Source of the DNA: Apiospora phragmitis
Taxonomy: Eukaryota > Ascomycota > Sordariomycetes > Amphisphaeriales > Apiosporaceae
Direction of reading: 5' to 3'
DNA: 64,000 nucleotides
NCBI GenBank assembly: GCA_038363925.1
Contig: JAQQWL010000009.1
Location: 3,348,001-3,412,000 of the forward strand
The notes beneath the pieces are model-generated. The model ran no database searches and had not been told where the DNA came from. It worked only from the letters and a program-made list of their open reading frames with translations. Position numbers and translations under genes: made by a program. This document shows positions 1-10,651 of the stretch, piece by piece. The first letter of the stretch is position 1. Each line of letters opens with the position of its first letter.

Positions 1-2
1 TG

Positions 3-1358
3 GCGAATCAGCCTGACACTGACAGTATTGCCGATGACTGGCAAGACATCACCAATGCTACTACCGACGATACTTTCTCTTTCGTCTCCTTGAGCATATC
101 CGAAGACAGCCAAGATGAGGATGACGGTGCCTCCAAGTCTAAGACATTATCACTTTCGCCGCGCAATGCTGATGCCACCAAAGACCCTACCAAATCAAGT
201 CCCACTTGGACATCAGATGAAGAAAGTGAGGGAGAAGAAGATCTCGAATGCCTCGGTGATGTTGATAATGCTGAGGGCAAAACAAAAAGTGCAGCAATGC
301 CAGAGTCTACTTGGTCTTCGACTGCGTCCATGAATCAGATATTGGACGCAGACTGGAATCCGCCCTATCTCTTGAAGGTCACGACGTCGCTGGGGAAGCT
401 CATTGGCGAAATCATGAGCGCCATCAGCTTCCATGGCAACTTCTCACCACTCGAAGGCACCAAAGAACTACGAAGCGAGTGCGGTAGAGTCCGCGACGCT
501 CTTAAGACGCTCGAGCCCATCGTGGAAGGGTACTCGAAACACTGGGATACCCACCAGACTAGTGATTTGCCTCTAGACCCCGGACTTTACGAGTGGATGT
601 CAAATCTCCGCATCGAGCTACTGGGGTTGCAACGCCTGCTCCAACGTCATATTGGTGAAGCCCATTCCGCATCCAGCGCCGACGACGCTTCTTGGGGTAT
701 CTCCAAATACAAGTCTTCCCTGGTCGAGTCCAATGCTGCGATAAGCGGGTTCATTCCCATTCTGCAGGCTGATTATGACGAGTTCCACGCTGCTAACCTA
801 CACATGGCACCGACCAATGGTTCGCCAGCGGCGGGACAGTACGAGACTCATTGGGGCCCGGGAAATGATGCATCTGTCTCGCGCTTACGGCGTGAGCTGT
901 ATGATCTGAAGGATGAGATTGATTCCTCCCAAAGCGAGTTCTCCGCCCTCGTCCAGCGACAGGCTGCGGCTGTGGACTTAGAGACTCTGCAGAGCCTTGC
1001 CAGATCATACGCTCTTATCAAGGCGGGCCTCGGTACGATGCTATCCAATCATGCCTCGGAGTGGCTCGACTACAGTATGGCTGGTGGGATCACGTACCAC
1101 GAGTTTTGCCAACTTAACCCCGATACCATTCGGTCGCTGATCCTCCAGCTTCGCGATGTCCGCAACAGCCTCGACAGCGAACGGCGCAGTTTGATGGCCA
1201 GATATATGTACGACCCCGATTTAATACTTGACGGTCCATATGTGGAGGACAAGGAGCGCGACGTTCAGACGTTGATAGCTATCCAGGACACACTTTGCTC
1301 GTTGTTGAGAATTAAACCTCCATCCCAAGAACGAGCACCTGCAGAACCCGAAAATTGA
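3..1358 (+). CDS. Hypothetical protein, 5' end outside the window
   Basis: The frame is open from base 3 to the stop at 1356-1358, so at least 451 residues are visible and the start probably lies upstream. The first part is acidic and Ser/Thr-rich and predicted to be disordered. From about residue 115 it becomes mainly helical, with heptad-like stretches around SRLRRELYDLKDEIDSS and LRDVRNSLDSERRSLMA that suggest coiled coil. There is no signal peptide, no membrane segment and no catalytic motif. I do not recognise the family; the acidic N-terminus followed by helical repeats resembles the poorly characterised fungal proteins often found near NACHT/ankyrin or N-terminal-domain genes, but that is only an impression. 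No intron is needed in the visible part. Confidence 0.75.
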   Translation, partial: ANQPDTDSIADDWQDITNATTDDTFSFVSLSISEDSQDEDDGASKSKTLSLSPRNADATKDPTKSSPTWTSDEESEGEEDLECLGDVDNAEGKTKSAAMPESTWSSTASMNQILDADWNPPYLLKVTTSLGKLIGEIMSAISFHGNFSPLEGTKELRSECGRVRDALKTLEPIVEGYSKHWDTHQTSDLPLDPGLYEWMSNLRIELLGLQRLLQRHIGEAHSASSADDASWGISKYKSSLVESNAAISGFIPILQADYDEFHAANLHMAPTNGSPAAGQYETHWGPGNDASVSRLRRELYDLKDEIDSSQSEFSALVQRQAAAVDLETLQSLARSYALIKAGLGTMLSNHASEWLDYSMAGGITYHEFCQLNPDTIRSLILQLRDVRNSLDSERRSLMARYMYDPDLILDGPYVEDKERDVQTLIAIQDTLCSLLRIKPPSQERAPAEPEN

Positions 1359-1873
1359 GCCATAGTTATTACGATAATGTAGCATGATTCATTTAATCGG
1401 ATGACCTTTTATCTGCCTTCGTAGGTATGGCCTCGGTGGTCACCTGGGAATCATCCATTACAATCATGATAACGACAGGCAATGGGCAAGGTTGGAGTTA
1501 GGGTTATGTTTCATGTCCCCAAAATATAGCTCACAGTGCAGGCGCTTAATAAACTGAATGTCTTGAACGATGATGTACTGCAGTCTTTGTTCGGCTTGAG
1601 ACTGTACCTGTCAAATCGGCATCAGCAATCAGAAAGGTCAAGCTGAGCATTGATATTGTAGGATCGGGACAATCTGCTCTTTTTCCTGCTCTTCTTCTAC
1701 ATGACCCCTAGCATGTGTCTACCTCATCTCGTCTCCGACCCGAATCGCTAACCTGGGTTCTGGAGCAGTCGCTTATACATTTCTTTCCTTTGGCTTTTTT
1801 CCTTAGAGCGATACTGCATGCATACGTGCTTGGGGTTTTCATAGTCAACACCCGTTACCACCCAAACGGGGAA
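1359..1873. other. Intergenic, convergent 3' ends
   Basis: This lies between the 3' ends of the flanking genes. I see only AT-richer UTR-like sequence and no supported gene. Confidence 0.5.
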
Positions 1874-3497
1874 CTAGTAGTGACCCTCGACCGTCAATGT
1901 TCCTGTCTTCGTTATCATGAACTCGTTAATCGCCACGTCCTTCCCACTCTCCTTTCCAACCCCGCTATGCTTGATGCCGCCAAATGGGGCCTCGGCCGAT
2001 GAACAGTTGCCCGTGTTCTAGATGTACGCGCGAACGCACCATGTCAGCATCCACAGTTCGGACCCGTCATGACTGTATGCATGAATGTCTTAGAGGAGGG
2101 AAACTTACAAGTCCTATCATGCCTGCCTCGAGCTTCTCGAACATACGCCACAGCCGATCGACGTTCTTGGTGAAGACGTAGCTCGTCAAGCCCATGGGCG
2201 TGTTGTTGGCGCGCTTCGTCACCTCCTCCTCCGTCTCGAAAGCGTATATGGCCAGCAGCGGCGCGAAGACCTCCTCCTGGCTCATGGCCATTTCGTCGTG
2301 CATGTTGATCATGATCGCCGGCGCCATGTAGTGCCCGTCCGGGTGCCCCTCGACCGCGTGCCGCTTCCCCGTGCCCAGCACGAGCTCCGCGCCCTGGTCC
2401 AGCGCGTCTCGGGCGAGCTGCTCGGCCTTGTCGAGCCCGCGGGCCGTCGTCAGCGGTCCCATCGTGACGTCTTCCGACATGCCGTGCCCGACTCGGATGG
2501 CGGACGCCGTCTTCTCGACGAGCGCCTTCACCAGGGCATCGTGGACCCCGTCCTGCACGTAGACCCGGTTCGCCGTGACGCAGGCTTGGCCCGCGTGCCG
2601 CCATTTGAGCGCCATGAGCTGCTCGACGGCCTGTTCCAGGTCCGCGTCGTCGAAAACGATGAAGGGACAGTTTCCGCCGAGCTCAAACGTGGCTTTCTTG
2701 AGGTTGGGTGCGCACAAGGCCGCGATGATCTTGCCGACGCGCGTGCTGCCCGTGAAGGTGACCTTGGCCACGGCCGGGTGCAGGCACAGGGCCTCGGCGA
2801 CGGTGGGCGTGTGCTCGAGGCTCGTCGGCACGATGTTGAGGGCTCCCGGCGGGAAACCCGCGCGCGCCGCGAGCTGGGCCAGGGCCAGGGCCGTCAGCGG
2901 CGTCTCGGGCGACGGTTTGACCACCATGGTGCAGCCGGCGGCCAGGGCGGCGGCGGCCTTGCGCAGCAGCAGCGCGACGGGGAAGTTCCAGGGCACCAGG
3001 GCCGCGACGACGCCGACGGGCTGTTTGATGGTCAGGGCGCGGCGCCCGGGCACGGCGCTCACCACCGTCGCGCCCTCGACGCGGTCGGCCTCGCCCGCGA
3101 ACCACCAGGCGAAGCTCAGGGCGTAGTCGAGCTCGCCGCGCGCCTCGGCCAGCGGCTTGCCCGTCTCGGCGACCAGCACCCGCGCCAGGTCGTCGCGGTG
3201 CGCCTCGATCTCGCGGTGCCAGGCGTGCAGCAGCTTGGCGCGCTGCCGCGGTGGGGTCTGGCGGTAGGTGGCGAAGGCGATGGCGCTGGAGTGTACTGCG
3301 GGCTCAATATCGTCGATGGTGCTGTCGGCACTGTGTGCCCAGGTCGTTCCGGAGCCAGGATCCTGTACTGCGAAGGTACCGCCACGCCGTGCCGGAATGA
3401 TTTTGCCGTGGATGTAGCAGCTGGCTTGCTGTACAAGACTCTCATCGCTGAGTTGGAAGGGCAGCTGGATGGCTGTGGTTTGCTTGGTGTCCGGCAT
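1874..3497 (-). CDS. Aldehyde dehydrogenase, succinate-semialdehyde dehydrogenase type
   Basis: Two exons, 2109-3497 and 1874-2017, joined by a 91-bp intron (GTAAGT donor, AG acceptor), give 510 residues, the normal size for the family. Seen in order: the VPWNFP and KPSPETPLTA cofactor-site motifs, FTGSTRVGK, FELGGNCPF with the catalytic Glu, and GQACVTANRVYV with the catalytic Cys. The C-terminal APFGGIKHSGVGKE motif is on the second exon. These fit the NAD(P)-dependent oxidation of succinate semialdehyde to succinate (GABA shunt), though related enzymes use other semialdehydes or aromatic aldehydes. I chose the ATG at 3497 (MPDTKQTT); an upstream in-frame TTG is not a likely start. The first exon is GC-rich, which creates a long meaningless ORF on the other strand. 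No frame break is present. Confidence 0.93.
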
Positions 3498-3996
3498 GGT
3501 GACTGAAGTCGACGTCAACCATGCCCAGAATTGGTGAACTACTCCTCGAGGTGAGCTGGAATCCGAATAGGCCCTATTTCTGGTGATTTGGCTACTCGAA
3601 TATCTTCAATCAGATGACACGGGTTGGTACCAGTTGTTTGTCGGATGAAGCCGATGACGTACATCCGCCATCCCGTCGTCCTACTACCAAGGGGAATGAA
3701 TGATCAGGTGGAGCAACTGGAGAAGGTGCGGGGGATCTCCACAGCGGGAAGGACACCATTTTAGGGGCCGTCGTTAGGATCAAGTATTAATTTCTTGAGG
3801 CTTCGATACCTGCACCGTACCTAGCTGCCTAGCAACAGTGAGTGAGGCCTAATTCTTGTATTGATGTTCAGTAATCGTAGAGGCCAGCCAAATCAAAGAC
3901 AATCAATACATGACTTGTACCCTTACCTAGATACCATTTTCCACTCCAAAGTATTGTCGAATCAGCCCGTATGCCTGATATGATCCAGTGCCCATC
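3498..3996. other. Intergenic
   Basis: Promoter side of the aldehyde dehydrogenase and 3' side of the SDR gene. No supported gene. Confidence 0.5.
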
Positions 3997-4945
3997 TCAC
4001 ACACAGCGGCCACCGTCCACCTCAAGATTGACTCCCGTAATGAACGAGGCCTCCTCACTTGCTAAATAGCAGCAAGCGTTTGCAACATCCGCTGGAGTCG
4101 AGCCACGACCTAGTGGCACTACAGATAGGAACCCCTTCCGGTTCTCTTCGGTATCCGGTTTGCCTAGGAACAGATGAGTCCTGCTCGCATTTGGATTAGT
4201 TTATTATCGCCATGTGTGCAAATCTGGTGGGGCATTGGAGGAACTTGCATTCCTGTGCTCCCCACGACAGGAGATACCGAGTTGAACCGAATCTGCTTAG
4301 GCCCGTATTCAACCGCCATAGTCTGTAGCGGTCAAGTTAGTTTGATGCATTGCTGTGTTTGGGATCAATAGCAATCAAGCAGCTATGCGCCCTCTGCTTT
4401 TATGACAGTAGGGGGCTTGGGGCTCGCTCCATTCTCCGCCCGCACCTTGGTTGCATTGATGACAGCCGCCTTGGACGCATTATACCACGTCAGATTGGGT
4501 CTTGGCCGCACCCCCGCCGTCGACGCGATCTGGATGAAGCAGCCGGGCCGCCGCTTCTCGAGGAAGTACGGCAGGAGCACGTCGGTCGACAGCCAGACCG
4601 ACTTGACGTTGACGCTCATGACCAGGTCGAAGTCCTGTTCCGTGACCGTCTCGGTCGGCTTGTTGGCGTACGTCATGCCGGCATTGTTGACCACTATGTC
4701 GAGCCCGCCGAACCGGTCGATGGCCGTCCGCAGTAGCGCCTCCCAGTCCGCGCGCCGCGTTACGTCGGCGCGCACAAAGTCGCACTTCAGCTCGGCGGCC
4801 GCGGCGTCTCCCGCGTCGTCGGACAGGTCTGCGATGATGACCTGGGCGCCCTCCTCGACGAACTTGGCGGCGATGCCGCGGCGAAGCCCGAGGCGCCGCC
4901 CGTCACGATGGCGACTTTGAATTGGAGACGGAGCTGGGGCGCCAT
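3997..4945 (-). pseudogene. Short-chain dehydrogenase/reductase with frame breaks
   Basis: Three exons can be placed: 4446-4945, 4245-4322 and 3997-4180. The start MAPQLRLQFKVAIVTGG leads into the Rossmann glycine motif. At about 4880 one base is missing, so GASGFGRG is lost and the protein resumes in another frame as IAAKFVEEGAQVIIADL. After that NNAG, the catalytic Ser (IASTAG) and the YNASK Tyr/Lys motif are all present. The end has PLGRGSTPADVANACCYLAS and NLEVDGGRCV before TGA, typical of 3-oxoacyl-ACP-reductase-like SDRs. Exons 2 and 3 join one base out of phase, a second defect. The intron donors GTGCGG and GTTCCT are also weak. Either this is a decaying gene, or both indels are assembly errors, as seen elsewhere in the window. 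Substrate unknown. Confidence 0.75.
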
Positions 4946-5664
4946 TTCGGGTCACAGTGTTTGATGAAAATTGAGTAAAATGAGCTTCAAGTATCGATGC
5001 GTACCGGCAAGGCTCATCCAACGCTAAGCATGGGGAAGAAGAAGAAGCCGGCAAGACTTGTTCAGGGTTTAAGCTTCAAGATGATAACCGCTCTCCCTCC
5101 CAGGTGGAGACTTCACACATTTCGGATGACAGCTATGGGATCGATCGATCAATGCCGAAGCTCTCAGCAACGTGCAGCTAGCATGCGGGGTGCATATCCG
5201 AAAGTCCGTGGCTGCTGCGGGGCAGGGGCAGGGGCAAGAGCAGGGGCTAGAGACTACAACGAACATTCGTCAGGGTGGTAATGGTTGGTCCGGACCCTGT
5301 CCACCGGAGACGTCTGAGCTGGTCCGTTCCTCATATTTGTAAGTACTGTAAGTGCATGTGGTGGTACCAGTTAGAGTTCGGCACCACCGCTAACGGTATC
5401 GAATGTCACATATTGTACGACGTGGTAATAGTAGCGCGCGGCACAAAGCAAGACATGGAAATGGTCATCAAACATTACCCCGCCCTCATCGGAGTTCAGG
5501 TACTATAGATACAGCAAGCAAGACCAGAAACAATTGTCCGTGGTGTTGTTGCTGAGTGTTATGATTCTTTTCACCTCTCTTCTTTTCCAGACTCACCGTT
5601 TGGTAAATAAATCCCATCAACTTTGGCCTTTAGATTACCGGCTATCTATCTATACATAGTCAAT
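4946..5664. promoter_or_regulatory. Divergent intergenic region between SDR and acetolactate decarboxylase genes
   Basis: This 719-bp region separates two divergently read genes and so must hold both promoters. I see no clear TATA box or other defined element. A purine-rich GGGGCAGGGGCAGGGGC-like run lies near 5219-5240. Confidence 0.35.
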
Positions 5665-6333
5665 ATGCCATCCTCCATTCCTAACGATATCTACCAGTAC
5701 TCGCTTTGGCCCGCGTTTGCGGCGGGACTGAGCAAGGGGGGCCGCGAGTGGCCGACCTGATTAACCACGGAACGTACGGCGTTGGAGTCTTCGAAAGAGA
5801 GCTCGGACTCCTCCCAGAACGGCGGTGGAGGATCCGGCGCGCTTCCTTTCGCGACGCCACCCAATGAAATGGTCCAGATAGAAGGCAAGGCGTACAGCAT
5901 TGCCTACGACGGGACCGTGCAGGAGGCGGAGCCCCGCGCGACGCTGCCCTACGCCATGGTGACCGTCTTCCAGCCCACGCAGCGGGTGGAGCTCCACTCG
6001 TCGTTCACGTTGGCCGACCTGCGGAAGGTCGCGTGGCCGAATTCCCCTATGCCCTTCCGGATCACGGGGGCCTTCCGCAGCGTCCACACGAAGCAGGGCC
6101 TGTACGAGGAGGTGGAGGGGACGATATTCGGCTTCATGATCCCAAAGTGGCAGGCGGCGGTCAGCGGGGACGAGTACTCGCAGATGAGGTTCATCGACGA
6201 CGACCGGCGGCAGGGTGGCGGTAGCGTGCTGGGTTTCGAGGCAGGAGAAGGCGTGTTGTTGGAGTCGGGTGGGTGCGGACGTTTTCATCTCGGGTTCCCT
6301 CAAAACGAGTTGTTCAATCAGCTGAAGTTTTAA
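5665..6333 (+). CDS. Alpha-acetolactate decarboxylase, with two compensating frameshifts
   Basis: The enzyme family converts 2-acetolactate to acetoin. The start MPSSIPNDIYQYSLWPAF and the later segments EMVQIEGKAYSIAYDG, LPYAMVTVFQPTQRVEL, EGTIFGFMIPKWQ and GRFHLGFP are all in one frame and match the family, including the metal-site region near the C-terminus. Between them, the conserved PRVADLINHGTYGVGVFE segment reads in a different frame from about 5733 to 5790. The first frame ends at a TGA at 5758-5760. One missing G in the G-run near 5731, plus an opposite change just after the VFE codons, would restore a single 222-residue protein. About 30 Ser/Gly-rich residues near 5790-5860 separate two family motifs that are normally close, so an insertion is also present. 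I treat it as a gene with sequence errors, but a pseudogene is possible. Confidence 0.72.
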
Positions 6334-6651
6334 GCACATTTCTACTTGGCGACAATTTCCAAAGCAATCGGATTAATTTCGCACAATTTTCTTTATTCGA
6401 AGTAGAAGACAGCGACTAATGTGTACCAACCATATGAAAGGAAAGATATGGGATGGAAACCCGGCATGACAAACACCATCTCTCGTTTTCAATATTACCA
6501 CTTGACACCTAGGAAGAACCCGTCCGAAGATTGAGCAATCTTAGTCTTCAAAGGAAAAGCAGTCAGGGGAACAAAATAAAGTCATCCGAGCGATACTCGA
6601 TTCTTCTAGGCCTTTGCGAAGTTCTTCCTATGTATCCCTTGGCCTCCATTA
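6334..6651. other. Intergenic, convergent 3' ends
   Basis: UTR-like AT-rich sequence; no supported gene. Confidence 0.45.
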
Positions 6652-7572
6652 CTACATCACTGTCAGCATTATAAATATGTAGCTGGGACATGGCAACTGA
6701 CTTTGGTTTTCCAGCTTGTTTTGCCTGCTGACGGAATACCTGTGTGCTTCCGGGTTGGTGCAACAGGCACAAAAGGACTGGGCCGATGATGGAGGATCAA
6801 AATCTGGCGTAGAGAGCCGCTCTATTTCAGGTGCCCTTGGTGGAATGGTCGCCGAAACGCCCCTCTCCCGTGTAGTTTGCTGCCGTCGACGGCGTCGGTT
6901 TGGATCTCTGCTAGACAAATTGATGACCTCGACAGCAGGATCGAACGAAATCATCTTGGGCTCCTCATGGAGTTTGTTCTGGCTGATTGTGGCATGGCTC
7001 CCCCTGGATCTGTGATGTTCGCTATGCTGCCGCGATACCTTTGGCTGGAGGGCGGTGGCACGTGACTCTACCCCCGGCTCTGGGTTGGACCACTTTCTCA
7101 CTTCTGCTCTGGATTTCAAACCAGCAGCAACCGCGGTTGATCTCGCCGGAGCATACGAGGTATCATGCATCTGTAGGTGGTCCAGAGACGATTGTCCGTG
7201 CCGTCTTATTGGTCCTGCAAATGAAGCATCTCGGCATCCCTCCCTTCCATGAATATCGACCATTCCGCATAGCTCCTGGGTACTCTGTAAGTCCCCATAG
7301 CATCACTGAAAGGCGACGAAGTATCTCGGGGTGCATTCATGTTAGCTTCCTCAGGAGTCTCAACCATTGCCTAGTATAAGGGGAGTTCCCACCAGGCTGG
7401 TTCTGTGCACCGCCAACCATGTGATGCACCGGCGTCCTATGCCTCTGGAAGAGCAGAGAGTCATAGTGCGGGAAAGGTGTGGCCCGGTATGCTGCAAGTC
7501 TATGTTAGTTTCGGAGCGCTGACATGGCGGGTGCGTAGGCGGTAAGAGACATACACGGGAGGGACGCCATAA
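6652..7572 (-). pseudogene. Hypothetical fungal protein, frame broken several times
   Basis: A start MASLSR at 7572 is followed by a clean intron (GTATGT donor, CTAAC branch, TTGCAG acceptor, about 7490-7554). After the intron, protein-like sequence continues in changing frames: YRATPFPHYDSLLFQRHRTP, then METPEEANMNAPRD-like sequence around 7330, then a long basic region (RDPNRRRRRQQTTRERG) ending at 6652. At least two one-base shifts (about 7370 and 7200) and a one-base phase conflict at the first splice junction are needed. The predicted product is Ser/Arg-rich and largely disordered, with no known domain. I cannot tell whether this is a real relic or a correct gene with base-calling errors. 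Confidence 0.4.
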
Positions 7573-8768
7573 CTAGTATCAGATAGTTTTCAGGGGGTCA
7601 GGGGCTGGGGATTTTGATGCAAGTGGATGCAATCGATGGTTGTGGGAGTCTTATCGATGGAAACAGAGGATTCTGTATTTTTGATAGATGAAGGAGGAGA
7701 AGATCAGAAAAGGAGGGTAGAGGAGGGAAGGGGGCTTTTAAAGTGATAGACCCTTTTATGACCTGAGGTCGAGCCAGCCAATCAGAGCTCGCAGCGGCTT
7801 CAACCCCTGCTCCATCCTTCAACGCCCACCACCTGCCTATCAACGTCGGCCTGAACCCTCCCCTTCAAGAGACTATTTCCATGGGTTCGGGGTTTACTCT
7901 TCATGCATCTCTAGTTCAACGGAAGCTACAAGACGTTATCACACCCTACATACACTGGTGCACATCGAATAGGGGCGAAACGAAAACAGGTCCCTGCGCT
8001 GCCATCCATCATCCTTGTAATATATGAACTGCGTATACTACATATCATCAAACGTAGTCCCTTGAAACAGTAGAAATATGCATAAAGTCTGTAAGAGGCC
8101 TCATAATACCGCCATTGTGCGATGACAGCATGGGGCACAACCTGGATACTGCCTCTGCTTTGACGTGAAGATGTCAGGTCTTCTGAGGCAGAAAGTTCGC
8201 ATAACCGGATTGCTTTATGACCCTCAAGTACTTTGTGTAGTACCGGAAACGCAAATACGTTCTAAGCAGGGCAGTGGTGCTTGCTCTTCTGCAAGTGGTT
8301 GTTTCATGGAGCTGGAAATCCAGCCCCTGTCTCCCACGTGACTCACTCCTGTTCTACTCAATAACACTTTATCTAATTGTAACCCTATAGTGGCAGTTGC
8401 ATCTTTGTATTTCCTGGCAAAGAAAGTTAATTTCTACCTCGAATTCTTTCCCTTTTGGTATACTCATAACTTGAGCTTCAATGTTCCGTCGAAAACTCAA
8501 GACAGTCAGCCTCATCAGCAAACACCAAACAGCAAACCTTGCCTACAAACGACATTGTCGAGGAGAATTGGTTTTTTATTGCTGACACACGGATTTCATA
8601 TCACAACACCAAGAAATTTAGGCGGTTTGATACACATTGATCTACATGGGGTTACGTGAGAGCACGAAGAGCTGAAAACCCATGCCACAGATTATAACCG
8701 ACGCCCTGGTTCACTTGAGTCCCATATAACTAGTTGGTCTGCTTGTTCTGCCTCCTGCTCATATCTAA
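7573..8768. other. Intergenic
   Basis: About 1.2 kb without a supported gene. Short ORFs lack splice support and family resemblance. Confidence 0.5.
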
Positions 8769-10651
8769 TTAGTACATATATCTAGAAGTGACAGCTTTGT
8801 CCCCCTGGATAGCAAGCTGCGCATGGGAGAACTGTAGGTCTTCTTGCTGGTTCATGAACTTGGCACGCTTCTTGTTGATAGTCCCGTATGCTGAAATGAG
8901 GATGACCGCAGCAATGATGCCAGCCGTCACGAAGCCTAGCTCCAAAGCGTGGCCCAGCGCATAGTGCGGCGAATCCTTCTGTCGGTAGAAGTTGGACGCC
9001 ATGGCACCGCCAAGGTTGCCCACCCCGATCTGGATGGCCATCCCGGCACTGCGCTTGTAGCTTCCAGCAAGGTTGTTGCTCAGCCACGCAATGTTCCCGG
9101 GAACGCCGAATAGATGGCGCAGGCTGCAACAAAAACTCCGCCGTAAACCACTTTGGGGTTGGTCGTTGAGATACACCTGCGTTACGTATTGATGGTTAGC
9201 CCCTGTTAACTCGCAATATTACAACCGAGCCGGACTTACATGGCAAAACCAACCACCATCATGAGAAGGAAGAAGATCACAAAGGGGCTTCGTTTCCGAA
9301 TCCTGTCTGATACGTACGCAACAATCACGGCGAGAACGGCAGCTACGATGTAGATCGGAACTGTCATCAGTTGCGCCGTGCTCGACTTGTAGCCAAGGTT
9401 ATTGACTATGCTGGGTAGGAAGAGACTGATTCCGTAGAGCGGGCATACGATCTACCAAGTTGTTAGCCTCGAGGCCTCGTCTGCAGGTCGCTGCAATACT
9501 TACACCCCAATAGACGATGACGTTCAGCCAGATCTGCCAGTCTTTGAAGGCATCCCAGATATACCGCCAGTGGAACTCTTCGGACTCAGCCACCGCAACA
9601 TGGCGTTCTCCCTTATCACTTTCCTTCTGCTGGCCATACTTTAAGCGAAATACGACAAAGGCTCTTTCCTCCTCGGTCAAAAAGGTGGCTGTTTCGGGGA
9701 AATCGTATAGGCAAAAGAACGCGCCAGCGGCGACAAGGACCGTAACCATGCCCTCTAGGATGAAGATCCACCGCCAGCCCTCTAGGTTGCCAACCCCGTC
9801 CATCTTCGAGATGGCGAAGGCGAGGAGACCGCTGAAAGCCCCAGCGATGGAAGCGGCGGAGAAGAACATGGCTTGCCTCAGCTGTATCTCATGGCGGCAG
9901 TACCACATGGTGAGGTAATACTAACTGTCGTGTCAACATGACGATCGCAGAGAGAGCACAGCCCGCAATTGGCCAGGCTGGAAAGGAAGACTTACCGCGC
10001 ATCCAGGATAAAGGCCAGCCTCGGCGACGCCAAGGAAGATGCGCGCGGCCAGAAGCCCCTCGTAGTTTCGCACGATGCCCATGAGAGTCATGACGGTGCC
10101 CCAGGCGACCATTATCATGGGAAGCCAGCGACTGGGGCGAAACTTCTTGAGCAGCAGGTTGCTTGGCACCTCGAAGAAGGCGTAGGGGAAGAAGAAAACG
10201 GTCAAGCACCAGTTATACTGACCCCCCGACATTTTCAGATCATCCTGTAGTCCTTCAATCTTGGCGTTACCGATGTTGCCCCCTGGACAGCATTCTCACT
10301 CTTAGTAGGAGTCATGGTGACGTGATGTGGGCACGCATGGCCAGGCACTTACGGTCGAGAAAAGAAAGAAGATAGAGAACGGCCAGCATAGGGATTAGTC
10401 GCATATCCATCTGGGCATGGAAATTCAGTCTCTCCATCAAGGATCTGTCGTCAGGGAACAGATCATACCTTGCGCAGGATCTTCTTTTCGTCAAGATGCG
10501 CAAATGATGCCATGGTGGTGCCCGGGGTTTCGGCCATAGCGTCGATGCGGTCCTTCTCGGCAACCTTGGGGGATCCGTGCTGCGGGTGCTCATGATGCGA
10601 GACCTCAAGCTCGCCGAGGTCCGGCTTCTCGGACGGCGGAGAGGATGACAT
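8769..10651 (-). CDS. MFS transporter, allantoate/nicotinate permease (anion:cation symporter) family
   Basis: Six exons: 10469-10651, 10353-10410, 9996-10282, 9504-9920, 9240-9451 and 8769-9176, all with GT-AG introns. After a hydrophilic N-terminus the protein reads MDMRLIPMLAVLYLLSFLDR then GNIGNAKIEGLQDDL. These are signatures of the Dal5/Tna1-like anion:cation symporter family, which imports small organic anions such as allantoate, ureidosuccinate, nicotinate or other vitamins. Twelve membrane segments are expected and the hydrophobic spacing fits. Near 9094 one A is missing on the coding strand (Phe-Pro-Gly-Asn-Ile-Ala-Trp region); restoring it makes 522 codons including the stop. The substrate cannot be assigned from sequence. 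The other genes to 27 kb include two more membrane carriers, an amidase and catabolic enzymes. Confidence 0.88.

Noticed and set aside
2298..3506. 402-codon + strand ORF opposite the aldehyde dehydrogenase
   Set aside because: It is a GC-rich shadow of the real minus-strand gene, with Arg/Gly/Ala-rich composition and no family resemblance.
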